A DNA stretch of 59,479 nucleotides from contig NW_001914937.1 in assembly GCF_000208925.1 (NCBI RefSeq), positions 1 through 59,479 of the forward strand. The letters run 5' to 3'. Below the pieces are notes generated by a model. It had not been told where the DNA came from. It did no database searches and saw only the letters and a list, made by a program, of their open reading frames with translations. This stretch comes from Entamoeba histolytica HM-1:IMSS. Lineage: Eukaryota; Evosea; Mastigamoebida; Endamoebidae. Positions 38,869 through 50,558 of this stretch are shown piece by piece (the stretch's first letter is position 1; each line of letters starts with the position of its first letter). The position numbers were made by a program, and so were the translations under genes.

Positions 38869-39134
38869 AATTTTATTGATTCGTTTGTTGAAGATTCTTT
38901 GGTTAAGTATTTTTTATTTTTATATTGAATAGTTTTTATATTAAAAAGATATGGTTTATTTCAAAGTTGTGAGATTTTTGTGAATGAAAAAATTTAAACA
39001 CCTTAAAAAATGAGATTTTAACGAAATTCTAGAGTATGTCAAAACATAAAATACCGAGATTGTTATTTGATTAAAAGACATGTGATTATGTCTGCCATTT
39101 AAATACATTAAAACAGCAAAAAAGATGAGTCTGA

Positions 39135-39422
39135 ATGAGCCAGTTTATGAGGCAAAATGAAATAGAATGTTTAATGGCAAGTTTTCCTAATATTAATCCA
39201 GGATTGATTGAAGAAGAATATTTTTCTAGAAAAGGGAATTTAGATAATATTATAGAACGTTTATTAGAAATAGAAAATGAATATACTATTCAAAGCTCAT
39301 TGATTGAAGGTATCAATTTTTGTGCTGACCAATCGGAGTTGAAGTCAGAGCCATGCTATATTACAAAGAATTATATACCATGTAATTTTCAGTCAATCTT
39401 TACTAAACCAATTGAAAAGTAA
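39135..39422 (+). CDS. Small CUE/UBA-like domain protein
   Basis: 95 aa. IECLMASFPNINPGLIEEEY followed by GNLDNIIERLLEIE fits the three-helix CUE ubiquitin-binding pattern, with FP in helix 1 and a terminal LL. The remaining 50 residues are unremarkable. It is too small to assign a pathway. Confidence 0.55.
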   Translation: MSQFMRQNEIECLMASFPNINPGLIEEEYFSRKGNLDNIIERLLEIENEYTIQSSLIEGINFCADQSELKSEPCYITKNYIPCNFQSIFTKPIEK

Positions 39423-40641
39423 ATAAAAATACTTGAACAAATTCAATGAGGAAGATGAAAAATAAAAAAGAAATGAGTGGTAAATGAAGGTGTTAATATC
39501 ACAATTATATCTTTTTTTTTAGAAATCAATAAAAAGTATTTTTAGAAGGAAAAAACTTCAAAGGACAAATAACTTAAAATTCAAAAAATACACTCAATAA
39601 GAATAACAGGATAAATCCCAAAGAACGAAAATGTTGTTATGAAAAAAAATTACAAAATACTAACAAATATTTCTCCTTTATTAAAACACTTCATTGGATT
39701 AGTAAAAAGTTTTTTTTTCCATAAAAATGATTGAAATAAATATACTTTAAACAAATAATTTCAATAAAATATAAACATAAAAAGGTTTTTAAAATTCCAA
39801 CAAAGGAATAAAGTAAATCAATTAAAATTATTAAATAAAATGGAGGAGTAATAACAAAGGTAGAAGGGTTATTAAAAAAAGAATGAAATCCCAAATTTTA
39901 TAATAAGAAATTATTAAAGATAAAAGCTTAAAAATAACTTTATTTTATTTAAAGAATAGAAGATAAGTAACTTTAGTTTATGGTTTTATTTATCTCCATA
40001 AATATGATAAAATTAATTTAGCTCAAATTATTGACACAACAAAGCTATATTTATCAAAATACTACTAAAAATAAATAATAGAATATTCTTAATTAGATTC
40101 ATGGTTATTCAATTAAGTAAAATTAAATGATGTATGTAATTATCTAACTAACTTAATTCAATTAAATATTATATTTGTTTTTATTATTTTAATTAAACAA
40201 ATTAACATTATAATTTCAATAACCATTATTGTAATATGAAACAGTATTAATTAATAATGTTCAGAAATGTAAAAATCAGAAATATTAATAAAGAAGATGA
40301 AAGACTATGAAAGATGTATATTCATCAGAATTATCTTATAAAAGTTATATAAAATTAGTTAGTACAACATTAAAAATATATAAGACTTAATAGGTTAAGT
40401 ATTTAAGAAATGGAAATAATTATCTAAAATAATCATAATATATTCAAACATTGACAAACAATCGAATATTCATTTACATAAATTAATAATAACACTTTTT
40501 CATAGGAGAATATAGAATATATTTATTATATATTTATTCTATTAAAAGTCTTACTTAAAAAATTTATTTTTTTTATTCCTCAATAAAGAGATATTGTTGA
40601 ATTTTTCATTTTTTAAACAATTTTTTTTAAAATATTTCATT
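39423..40641. other. Intergenic region, no gene seen
   Basis: About 1.2 kb with A/T over nearly the whole length and stops in all frames. Short hydrophobic frames on the minus strand are low-complexity. No repeat recognised. Confidence 0.5.
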
Positions 40642-41187
40642 ATGAAAAAAAGTGATAAAAGAAGACAATATAAATTGTCTAATAACCATTCATGTTTGAC
40701 TGCTACTTTACTTTCTTTGATGTCTAAATGCTTCAAATTTACTATTTCTTTTCCCAATAAAATACCATCAAAAACTTTATTATTTCCTAAAGTGAAAAGA
40801 ATACAAACAATAGATGGTGATATTATTGATACGTATTCAATAATTAAAAAAAGGATTTTTCAACAACGAAGTAAATCATCTTCTAATGAAATTAATCAAA
40901 AAATTCCAAGACTAAATTTTGAAAGAAGATTTGAGCTATTTCATTTTCTTCAGGACCTTGCAGCATTAAATGAATGCTGTTTTGTTCATAATTTTGTTGA
41001 AGAACATGGTGGAATAAGTGGAGATTTTTATATTACTTATAACAAGAAGATACTCACTAAAAATGAAATTCTAACCCTTGGTTATAAAACCTTACAACGA
41101 ATATACCAAAAACCAGAATTATTTGATAAGAAAAAACTAAGAGTGTTTGATTTTAATGATTTGTCAGAAGAGTCATTATCAAAATAA
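40642..41187 (+). CDS. Orphan 181-aa protein, family member A
   Basis: Starts at the first ATG (MKKSDKRRQYKL), 181 aa. The N terminus is basic, then comes a hydrophobic helix (TATLLSLMSKCFKFTISF). A block FPKVKRIQTIDGDIIDTYS and IIKKRIF follows, then a polar linker and RRFELFHFLQDLAALNECCF. The end is ILTLGYKTLQRIY. It has exactly the same length as the protein at 57397-57942 and can be aligned along its whole length (PKVKRI/IRIKRI, IIKKR/FIKQR, FHFLQDL/MHLLEDL). No known domain was recognised. The fold looks alpha/beta, possibly a DNA-binding module, but this is not supported by a motif. Confidence 0.65.
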   Translation: MKKSDKRRQYKLSNNHSCLTATLLSLMSKCFKFTISFPNKIPSKTLLFPKVKRIQTIDGDIIDTYSIIKKRIFQQRSKSSSNEINQKIPRLNFERRFELFHFLQDLAALNECCFVHNFVEEHGGISGDFYITYNKKILTKNEILTLGYKTLQRIYQKPELFDKKKLRVFDFNDLSEESLSK

Positions 41188-41956
41188 TAAGACTTAACTT
41201 GTTATTGATAATTTTTTTTAATAACTCTATTTATAATTTATATTTATTGAATATAAAAAAGTTCATTCTAAAATGTAAAGGAATTAGAGGTTCTTTTATT
41301 TTAACTTATCTATTAGAAAAAAAAACATTAGAATAGAATTGGTTTTTGTAGAAAAGCATATTTTTTTCATGTATGCTATAATTAAGAAAGTTTTAACTTA
41401 AAGAAATTGTAATAGATCCAACTTAATCCTTGAATGTTTTATGCTATTCTCTTATTAATAGCAATTCAATTGAGTAAATTATATTATTCTTAAAAGTCAT
41501 TATAAAAAATATCATGAACTAAGAAAATTCCAATTTAAAAAAACTATATTTTGAAAAATAAAAATAATTTTTATTTATTCCTAAATTAAACTGAAAATAA
41601 AAATATTTTTAAAAGAATGTTATATGAAAACTTTATCAACACATATTATTATTCTATATAAAAATTATCAAATGGTTTATTAAATTTGAATGAAGAGAGT
41701 ATTTTTGTCTAACAATTTAAAATTAAAATCATTCTACTTATTGAAGGATTAACAAATCTAAAAAAATATCATTTCTAAAATTTAATTTTAATTGAAAAGT
41801 TGTTTTCAAAAAATCAATCTCCTTACATAATAAATGAAGACAAATCATATTCAAACCTTTTTATAAGAAATAATCCTTATTTTCATTACAATTCATTAAT
41901 AGTTTTAAGTACTAAGATGAGTTACAAAAAAAAAAATACGAAAAAAAGTAAAAATA
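41188..41956. other. Intergenic region, no gene seen
   Basis: About 770 nt between two convergent genes, AT-rich and closed in all frames. No repeat recognised. Confidence 0.5.
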
Positions 41957-42367
41957 TTATAAATTAAATTGAGATGAATCGAAAGAAGTCATATGAATAA
42001 AAATTAGTATCAATGATAAAGAAACATCTACTGAAAACATTCCTATACATTTATAATAAAAAGAAACCATTATTGCAAGAAGCACTAACGTTGGATATAA
42101 AGAAGTTTGACAATAGAAGATTTTTAAATAAGGGTTAACAAATAATGCAAAGATTGGAATAACTAATATAATAAAAGTTGGTAATAATAATTCTTTGTCA
42201 ATTAACAAAAACAATAATTGAACTACAAGAATAATCAAAAAATATACAATTTCATATCGTTTAATATTATTAATTGCTCTTACCCATATTTGGTTTCCAG
42301 ATGGTATATGATAATTCTTAGACAATACCTCTTCAAGTAATGTTGTTAGTTCATTGATTTTATTCAT
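41957..42367 (-). CDS. PRA1-like small membrane protein
   Basis: 136 aa from the first ATG (MNKINELTTLLEE). After an amphipathic N terminus and NNIKRYEIVYFLIILVVQLL, hydrophobic segments are arranged as two helical hairpins. The C terminus LSLILIFIHMTSF recalls the end of PRA1/Yip3 proteins, which assist prenylated Rab GTPases at Golgi and endosomes. Size and topology fit PRA1; sequence identity is not decisive. Another small four-TM protein family is possible. Confidence 0.6.
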   Translation of the reverse strand: MNKINELTTLLEEVLSKNYHIPSGNQIWVRAINNIKRYEIVYFLIILVVQLLFLLIDKELLLPTFIILVIPIFALFVNPYLKIFYCQTSLYPTLVLLAIMVSFYYKCIGMFSVDVSLSLILIFIHMTSFDSSQFNL

Positions 42368-42635
42368 TACTAATAAGTCACTCCAATGAAGATCTAAATA
42401 AAACAACGTTCTTCTCTTGATTTTGTTATTTTAAAATTATATTATAATTATATTATATTTTTTATTATTTAAATTTCAATCAAAAAGATCGATTTTTATT
42501 TCTTTTTTATTTTTTGATGATTTATTTCACTTTTACAATAACAAAAAATAATCCTAAAAAAATGATATTCAAAATTCCAAACATAGTTACTTTTCTAAAC
42601 TATTTATTTAAGTAAAAGAACTTGAAAATTAGAAT

Positions 42636-44633
42636 ATGCGAATAATACTGTTAGTAGCCATTATTGCACTTAGTTATGCTAAAGTATTAGATGCAGAGAC
42701 ATTAGTAAAACTTCAAAAATTATCACTTGGATGTCATTTAAATGGAGTAGTATATTATACAACAAGTCAATGGTTTGAAGAAGAAAATAAAACAAAACAT
42801 TCATTAAAGAAATTAACATTAACTGAAACTGAACCAGTTGATTTAATTCCATATAGTGAAGAATCATTTTCTAATTTTGTTTGTCTTAATGAAGGTGTTT
42901 ATTTGCTTCATAATGGACAGATTGGAAAAATAGAGAATGACAAGATTGTAGACATTACTTCTACACCTATTTCTATTGATACATTTAAAATGATTTCTGT
43001 TGGTGGTAAATTAAGAGGACTTGCATCAATGACTGTTTTCCCAGGAATGACTCTTGAAGAATCAGCAAATAAATTTATTGAATTAGAAAAACAAAATTAT
43101 AGAGTATATGATCAATTGATGATAAGAAGATGGGACACTTATTGGGATGGACAATTCCAACATTTATTTACTTTTAAAGAAGAAGATGATAACTCAATTA
43201 CATTTAAAGATATAATGAATGATAAGAAATATGATTGTCCTGCACGTCCATTTGGAGGAAATGAAGAATATGATATTAGTCCAGATGGAACAATGATTGC
43301 ATTTTCTATTTTATTAGAGAATCCAGCATCATCATTAGATAATAACGTTTATTATGCAACATTTGAAAATCCATTAGAATGGAATTGTATCACAACTAAT
43401 AATAAAGGATATGATAATCAACCATTATTTAATAATGATGGAAGTCTTTTATATTATCTTTCAATGTCAGCACCTAAAGATGAAAGTGATAAATCAGTAT
43501 TAAAATCATATGATTTTAATCAAAAAGTAATTAGAGATATTACTGGAAATATTGATTTATCATTTAGTGCACCAATGAAAGTTGTTGGTAATTATATGCA
43601 TCTTTCTACTCAAATTGAAGGAAATGTATATATTGTAGGATTAGATACATCTAAGTCAGAATTAACTCGTGAAGACGTTAATATTATTACACAAAAAGGT
43701 ACTGCTGGTTCATTTGTTTTTACAACAACAGGAATAATTTATGAATATAATTCATTTACTCTTCCACAAGAATTATTCCTTTATGAAAATAAAGTTATTA
43801 AACAAATCACTCACATTAATCAAGAAGTTCTTTCTACAATTAAATTTGGAGAATATAAAGAAATTCATTACACTGGAGCAAATAATGATCAAATTCATGC
43901 ATTTATTACTTACCCACCAAATATGAAAACAAACACAAAATATCCAGTAATTTTATATACACATGGAGGACCAGAATCACCATGGACTAATAATTTCCAT
44001 TATAGATGGAATCCACAAGTTATAGCAGCACAAGGTTATATTGTTTTTGCACCCAATTTCCATGGATCAGGAAGTTATGGAGATGCATTTTTAAAAGCAA
44101 TTAGAAAGAATTGGGGAGGATGGCCATTTGAAGATTTAATGAAAGGAATGGATTATTTAAAAACTAGTGAGCCATTAGTTGATATAGATAATGCATGTGC
44201 TATGGGAGCAAGTTATGGAGGATATATGATGAATTGGATTAATAGTCAAAATACAGGTAGATTCAAATGTATTATTTGTCATGATGGTATTATGGATTCT
44301 GAAGGTAGTTATTATTATATGGATGAAATGTATTTCCTTGAAACTGAGTTTGGATATCCAATGTATGAAGATGATACTTATTATAAGAAATATAGTCCAT
44401 TAAATTATGTTAATGGATATAATACTCCTCAACTAACTATTCATGGAGGTTCAGATTATAGAATTGATGTTGTTGCAGGATATCAACAATTTGTTACATT
44501 ACAAAGAAAGAATATTGAAAGTAAATTAGTTATTTATCCTGAAGAAAATCATTGGGTATTACGACCATACAATTCTATTGATTGGCATGCTCAAGTCTTT
44601 GATTGGCTTGCCAAATACCTTCCAAAGAAATAA
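42636..44633 (+). CDS. S9-family dipeptidyl/acylaminoacyl peptidase, secreted
   Basis: 665 aa. The signal peptide is MRIILLVAIIALSYAK. Residues about 30-390 form a seven-bladed beta-propeller (YDISPDGTMIAFSI, QPLFNNDGSLLYYLS). The alpha/beta-hydrolase domain has YPVILYTHGGPESPW, the nucleophile GASYGGYM (Ser about 526), the acid in GGSDYRID (about 607) and the His in EENHWVL (about 639). Order and spacing fit prolyl oligopeptidase family S9, closest in style to dipeptidyl peptidase/S9C enzymes. It would cleave short peptides in vacuoles or outside the cell. GAAC (AAAGAACTT) occurs about 20 nt before the ATG. Confidence 0.92.
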   Translation: MRIILLVAIIALSYAKVLDAETLVKLQKLSLGCHLNGVVYYTTSQWFEEENKTKHSLKKLTLTETEPVDLIPYSEESFSNFVCLNEGVYLLHNGQIGKIENDKIVDITSTPISIDTFKMISVGGKLRGLASMTVFPGMTLEESANKFIELEKQNYRVYDQLMIRRWDTYWDGQFQHLFTFKEEDDNSITFKDIMNDKKYDCPARPFGGNEEYDISPDGTMIAFSILLENPASSLDNNVYYATFENPLEWNCITTNNKGYDNQPLFNNDGSLLYYLSMSAPKDESDKSVLKSYDFNQKVIRDITGNIDLSFSAPMKVVGNYMHLSTQIEGNVYIVGLDTSKSELTREDVNIITQKGTAGSFVFTTTGIIYEYNSFTLPQELFLYENKVIKQITHINQEVLSTIKFGEYKEIHYTGANNDQIHAFITYPPNMKTNTKYPVILYTHGGPESPWTNNFHYRWNPQVIAAQGYIVFAPNFHGSGSYGDAFLKAIRKNWGGWPFEDLMKGMDYLKTSEPLVDIDNACAMGASYGGYMMNWINSQNTGRFKCIICHDGIMDSEGSYYYMDEMYFLETEFGYPMYEDDTYYKKYSPLNYVNGYNTPQLTIHGGSDYRIDVVAGYQQFVTLQRKNIESKLVIYPEENHWVLRPYNSIDWHAQVFDWLAKYLPKK

Positions 44634-44756
44634 TTTTTAACTCTTTTTTATTAATTTAAATTACAATATTTTTAAAGACGTTAAATTTAAAGAAATTAAT
44701 AAATTACATTTTATTTTAATTCATATCTTTCTTTCTCTCTCTCTCTTTCTTTCTTT

Positions 44757-46851
44757 TTAACTTTTAGAAATATTTTTTAATGTTTCAGTACATTGAATTT
44801 TTCCATTAGCATCTAAAATTAATGGATATTTTGATATAAATTCATGATATTCTTCTTCATTTGAGAATGAAAGAAAATCCATAACATCATTAACTTCAAT
44901 AACTCCACCAATAGACATAAATAAAAGCATAAGACCTTTTAATCTAACTTTTTCTATTGCAAGTTTCATTATTACTTTAAATTTAGGAATAGCTTCTTTA
45001 AATAATTTAAGATATGTAAAATATTCTCCATTATCAAATGCTCGTTTTACATTTAATACAAATTGAATATTTGGATTTATTAATATTTCTATTGGAATTT
45101 CTCTTAATAATGAATAATTAGTAATTGGAGAAACATTTTTTGAATCCATATTACAAAGAATCATTGCTGATATATAAAAAATTACTTTTGGATTATCATT
45201 TGAATAACCAAATTTTTTATATAACTGTTTTAGTGCTGATGCACATTGAATAAATTCAGAAACATCATTCTAATATAAGTTAATATTAATTAATTTTATT
45301 TGTTAATAAAATTATTAAGTATATTAATGTATTTAAAAAGAAAAAACAAACATTTTCTAATGAAATATCTGAATGTATTTCATATACTTGAATTGAAAAT
45401 TCATTTTCAATATGTTGTAATGTTAAGTCTTGTCTAATTGCTTTTAATTGATCACAAATATAATCATATTTCTTATTTTCTTTATATTTTGTTAATACAT
45501 AATTTAATGATTTATAAAGTACTTGTAATGGTCTAACTTCTGATGACTTTGCTTCTCCTTTAATTCTAAAATAGTGTTTTTCTAATTCTTGTGATGTTCC
45601 AATTAAATTATCATTTTCATCCTTCAAATTAATTTCTGGTTGTTTTTGAGTTGGTTCAACTTCTTTTAATTTATTAACTCCATCATAAAAGTCTATAAAA
45701 AACTTATCTTTTGGTTTCTTTGTCATTTGACTTTTTATTGGATGATGTGAATGTGTTATTTTCTTTTCACTTTCATTATTTGATTTTTCAGTAACTGTTT
45801 TAATATCTTTTGGTGCTTTTGGTTTTTTATAATACTCATCCTTAACTTTAGGATATTGTTTTTGTTTTAGTTCAATTTGGGGTTCTTCTTCTTTAAATAT
45901 TGACTCTCTTTTATGATATGGTTTAGTACCTTGAACTGGTACTATTTTGGGTTTTGAAGTTGATGATAATGTATTTGGTTTCTTTGTGGTATTTCCCCCA
46001 TAACTTATTGGTTTTGGTGTTTCTTGTTTATACCTATTATGTTCTGCTTTATATTTATTAGTTAATTGATGACTTTGTTCATACTCATTTTGTGGGTTTT
46101 GGTTATTAACAACTTGGTGTGGTGAAACTAGGTTTGGAATTAGAGAAGTATTTTGAAATGTTGAAACAAAGGGTGATGAATAATATGATATAGGTTGTTG
46201 GTTGATAGAAGAATATCCATTAAATGGTGTTTGGTATATATTTGGATATGTTGTATATTGATTGTAATATGATGGTTGTGAAGAAGAAGAAGGTAAAGAA
46301 GAAGAATTTATTGAGTAAGGATAATTAGATGATATAAAATTATATCCATATTGCTGTTGTTGTTGTTGTTGAGAAGGAGATAATTTTACAAAAGGAGTAG
46401 AATATTTTTGAGGTTCCTCTTTAATAGATATTGGTTTGTGTATAGGGTTTTGTAAGGTATGTTGATAATGTATAGGTTGACTTGTAGGAGGAGATTCAAT
46501 AGGTTGAGTTTGTTGTTTTTCAACAGACTTTGATTCTTTTAATGATTTTTCTTCTATAAGTTGTGATTCTTTTAATGATGACTTTTCATCAGATTTGGAT
46601 GGTTTAGAAGGTTTTTTTATAAGAGGTTTAGAAGGTTTTTTTACAAGAGGTTTAGAAGGTTTCTTTTCATTTGATTGAGGTGTTTCATCACACATTTGTT
46701 GTATTTTCAATAATTGTAAATAAATAGGATCAGAAATAGTTTTTTTACCTTTCTTTGGTTTAGTAATAGGTTTTGTTAGAGGGGCTTTATTAATTTTAAT
46801 AGGCTGTAATGAAGTTTTTTTTGTAGAAGAAGATAAAGGTTTATTACTCAT
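44757..46851 (-). CDS. SAC3/GANP-family protein (LENG8/Thp3-like), two exons
   Basis: Exon 1 is 46851-45352, the intron 45351-45270 (82 nt) is GTTTGT...TAG and exon 2 is 45269-44757, in phase 0. The product is 670 aa. The first 370 residues are disordered, with Lys/Pro/Ser repeats (three copies of a KPSKPL unit) and Gln- and Tyr/Ser-rich parts. The conserved region starts SQELEKHYFRIKGEAKSSEV and continues VRPLQVLYKSL, LKAIRQDLTLQHIENEFSI, QVYEIHSDISLEN and, after the splice, FIQCASALKQLYKKFG. RQDLTLQ and YEIH are diagnostic for SAC3/GANP. These proteins act in mRNA splicing or export. Without the join the core is cut in two. Confidence 0.88.
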
Positions 46852-46954
46852 GAATGAAGAAGTGAAATTAAGAGTTATTTGATTAAAGAAAAAGAAAAGA
46901 TATTAAAAAAGAAAAAACGGTTTGAAGGAAAAGTCTCTTTTTAGAAAGAAAAGT

Positions 46955-46964
46955 CTTTAAATAC
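46955..46964 (-). promoter_or_regulatory. TATA-like promoter element of SAC3-family gene
   Basis: On the minus strand the sequence is GTATTTAAAG, an exact match to the Entamoeba GTATTTAAA(G/C) core element. It is about 105 nt upstream of the ATG at 46851, somewhat farther than usual, which would imply a longer leader. Confidence 0.55.
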
Positions 46965-47065
46965 CCTTTTTTTTCAATATTTAGAACAAAATAAGAGTTT
47001 GGTTTTTAGTTTAATTAATTTTTAGTTTAGTTTCTTAAGAAAACAACTTGCTAATTCATTTCATC

Positions 47066-49394
47066 ATGCTTAGTGTCATAGATAAGTATATTGGTAAACT
47101 CCTTGAAACTCCAAGTGAAGAACAAAGAACAATTGTACAAGAATTAAGTAATACAAGATCAGAAACTAAACGAGCAATTTATCTTGGGATGTTAAAGAAT
47201 ATATTAGAATTATTAAATGTAAGGAATAAAGGGTATTCTATTGTATTTATGAATCAATTAACAACTGACCTTCAACGATCAGAAATATACCAAACAATGC
47301 CAGTTTCTAAAAGTGAAATATTGTTATTAGTTTGTTTTATTAATAGATTAAAAAAAAAGGTCATATAAAACAAATAATAAATAATAGACAAATATTGTTA
47401 ATGATATTGGATATCGTTTTAATTCAGAAGAAAGTTTAGAAAAAGTAGTTAAAGCACAAAGTATAATTCGAGGATTTTTATATCATAAAAGATATTTAAC
47501 ATATAAAGCATTTAGTGCAACAAAGTTTCAACAATATAATTCATCATTTTTAAATTTACATGAAAAACAAATTCATTATGTAGAAAATATAGAGACATTA
47601 ATATATTATTTAGATGAATTAAGAGCACAAGGAAAATTTAAAATTTTAGGAGAATATCCATATAAAAATTATTATAATTCACTTACATCAATTCTTAGTT
47701 TAGAAACACAATTTAAAAATGGATTAAATGATATTTATGGAACATTTCCTAAAGTTTCTGGAGTTGGAGAAGTTGTAAAAAAATATTGTGAAGGAGTTTT
47801 AGAAGCATATAAAGAAATTAATTTACAAGGAGCAGTTGTTATGGCTACAGTGTTTTATGAAAAAGAAAATCCATATTTTAAAGAAGTATATGAAACATTA
47901 TCAAAAGGACAAACATATGCATTTAGATATCTTCTTCAAAGTTTTCCAAGAATTCAACATTTTAGTAATTTAATAAAATTACTTACAGTAATGAAAGAAG
48001 CTGTAGAAAAATTATCAGAATATAAAGAAGAAATAGAACCATTAGAAGAAGCATTAAAAGAATTAAATAATATTAATATAATACTTCATGATACTATTAA
48101 AAGTGAACAAATGAATAATAAAGAAATAACAATTAAAACTAATGAAACAACTGAATTTTCATCACTTTTACTTAAAATTAAAAAAGAATTTACTAAAACA
48201 CCATCAGTTGTTGAAGTTTATTTAAAATTAGGAAAGGAAATAGGTAATATTGAAGAAAAAAGATTTTTAAAAGAAACAAGAGTTACAGTAGAAATATTAC
48301 CAAATATTGATAATTATCCACCTAATCTTAAAACAAATACACAATCAGTTAGTTTTGGTTCTTCAAATCATCTTACAGAAAAAAAACATTCAACTTCTTT
48401 AAGACCTAAATTACAAAAAAGAACAAATAGACAAAAAGAAGAAGCAAAATTAAAAGCAAGTGGTGAACTTATGAAAGATATTGAAGTATTAAAAAATAAT
48501 GATTTAGAAACTATTAAATTTGAAGCTACACTTTTTATTATGAATGATATTATTTATGTAAGTAAAATGGATTCTTTAGAAAAATATCATATTTTAACTG
48601 AAATACCATTAACTGGAAATGGATTTAGTGTAAGTAATTGTATTGGAAATAAATTTAATATTGGATCAAAAGTTTTTGATTTTACTACATCATTTATTAT
48701 ACCAAATGAAGATGATGCACGTAATTTATTCTTGTTATTAAGAGAAGTATTCTTTGTTCATTCTCCACCTAAATTATTTGGTGGATCATTAGAAGATATT
48801 TTAGAAAGAGAAGGAAATACAACAGGTGTTCCATTATGTATTAAAGCATTAGGTGAATATTTAATGAATCCAAATAATTTACAAACAGAAGGAATTTTTA
48901 GAAAGAATGGAGCGTCTAATAAAGTTAGTAGATTAGCACATGTATTAGATCAAATGCCTGACCATTTTAATTCATTTAATGAATATGCAGTTCATGATAT
49001 AGCAGCAACATTTAAGAAATTCTTTATGGATATGTCAGAACCATTATTTTCACCAGAAGTTGTTGATTTATTTATTAAAATTGTTAAAGGTTCTCCTGAT
49101 GAAAAAGATGAAATTAAAAAAGTTATGAAAGAACATATGAAACCAATGTATTTTAAATTGGCTGATTTCCTTATTCATGTTATTAAGAAAACTGTTGAAA
49201 ATGAAAATGTTACATTAATGAATGTTCATGCTATGAGTGTTTGTATTGGACCAGCAATTATTCGATCAACAAATGAAATAGTTGTTCAACCAAATTCAAA
49301 GAATAATGATGTAGAAGGAGCAGTAACAAAAGTAACAAGATGCAATGAAATATTAGCAGAAATTATTTCTGATTGTGATTTCTTCTTTCAATAA
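47066..49394 (+). CDS. Dual RhoGEF-RhoGAP protein with IQ motif, two exons
   Basis: Exon 1 is 47066-47329, the intron 47330-47387 (58 nt) is GTTTGT...TAG and exon 2 is 47388-49394, in phase 0. The product is 756 aa. After a helical N terminus comes an IQ-like segment (VVKAQSIIRGFLYHKR, about 108-125). A DH domain follows (about 150-340: ENIETLIYYLDELRAQGKF, YLLQSFPRIQHFSNLI). A probable PH region lies at about 420-530. The RhoGAP domain is at about 550-735, with the arginine-finger segment EGIFRKNG and LMNVHAMSVCIGPAIIR. It would both load and hydrolyse GTP on Rho/Rac proteins at the actin cortex, perhaps under calmodulin. The PH assignment is by position. Confidence 0.85.
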
Positions 49395-49494
49395 TTTAAA
49401 TTAATTAATTGGTTTTTATATTAATATAAAAACCAATTGAAATAATGAAAAACAAAACATAAAAATTTATTCTTTTTTTAATTCATCTTCTTTT

Positions 49495-50460
49495 TCACAT
49501 CAAATTTAAACAATCTTCAAGTTCTGGTATCATGACTACATGTTGAGAAATATTCCCTAATCGATATACTGACTTCTTTGGTAATGAAACTACTGTTGCT
49601 TCTTCTAAAAAATGTGGTTTTGTTCCTTTTGTTAATTTATAAGTAATTCCTCCAATTCTCATCATTGCAATTCCACTCTTTCTAAATTGAATAGTTCCAA
49701 TATATCCTGACATTCCTTTTAATGGATTTTCAACTAATTTAATATTACTTTCCTCATGAATTTTATCTTCTTTATCTTCTTCTTTCTTTTCAACATTATT
49801 ATTTTCATTTTCTATTTCTACTCCTTTTTGAATAGGTAAAACTGATGGTATTTGCATCATAATATATTCATCATATAATATTCCACTTTCACTATGTAAT
49901 GGATTATTAATAAATGTTGGATTTTCTTCAATTGTTTCAAGTGGTGTATAATATGTTTTTTCTTTGTCTAAAACTGGTTCACTTATTTGTTCTTTTTCCC
50001 CATTTATTTCTTCTTCTGGGTCTCTTAATGGAAGTGTAATTGGATGGTTTGGATTACAAGGATCAAAGTCTAATTCAGGGTTTAATAATAATTCTTTCTT
50101 TTTGTCTTTTTTATTCTCTTCTTTCATCCCTATATCTTCTCCTGCTGTCATCATTAAATTACTTATTCCTAATCCACCATTTCCATGTGCAACTGGTCGT
50201 GGTTTGAAGACTCGTGGAGTTGGTGTAATTGTTGTTTTCTTAATTTTTGGTTGTTCTTTTTTAACTTTCAATTTTGTTCGTCCTTCATTCCCATTATTTG
50301 CTTCTGGCTTAAATCCTGCTGCTCGAATATTTGGTGCAAATTGAATTTTTGGTTGTGAAGGTTGTATACCACGAATAGAAGTTAGTCTTGAGTTGGCTGT
50401 ATTTTGAGAATTTTGTGATAATAATTGGGAAAGGGGAATGTTTTGATGAGGTTCACTCAT
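49495..50460 (-). CDS. RNA polymerase III subunit RPC4 (RPC53/POLR3D)
   Basis: 321 aa. The N-terminal two thirds are polar and Lys/Pro/Asn-rich with FKPRPVAHG. The conserved end (about 250-321) reads GYIGTIQFRKSGIAMMRIGG, ITYKLTKGT, HFLEEATVV, YRLGNISQHVVMIPELEDCL. This follows the RPC4 C-terminal pattern (G-K-I-Q-x-x-KSG, x-L-G-x-(I/V)-x-x-x-x-V-x-x-P-D/E-x-E). The subunit acts in termination and reinitiation by Pol III. It converges with the RhoGEF-GAP gene and is followed upstream by an AT microsatellite and a LINE insertion. Confidence 0.85.
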   Translation of the reverse strand: MSEPHQNIPLSQLLSQNSQNTANSRLTSIRGIQPSQPKIQFAPNIRAAGFKPEANNGNEGRTKLKVKKEQPKIKKTTITPTPRVFKPRPVAHGNGGLGISNLMMTAGEDIGMKEENKKDKKKELLLNPELDFDPCNPNHPITLPLRDPEEEINGEKEQISEPVLDKEKTYYTPLETIEENPTFINNPLHSESGILYDEYIMMQIPSVLPIQKGVEIENENNNVEKKEEDKEDKIHEESNIKLVENPLKGMSGYIGTIQFRKSGIAMMRIGGITYKLTKGTKPHFLEEATVVSLPKKSVYRLGNISQHVVMIPELEDCLNLM

Positions 50461-50508
50461 TGTTTTCTTTTGTATTAAAAGTATTTTTTGTTTTTTACTT
50501 CAAATTTT

Positions 50509-50542
50509 TATTATTTATTATTATTATTTATTATTTATTATA
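50509..50542 (+). repeat. TTA/TTTA microsatellite next to LINE insertion
   Basis: Alternating TTATT and TTATTTA units run for about 34 nt just before the truncated LINE. A similar ATTTATTATTTG string lies near 51680, beyond the LINE 3' end. They might be a degraded target-site duplication. Confidence 0.5.
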
Positions 50543-50558
50543 GTTTATATCTCTTCTT

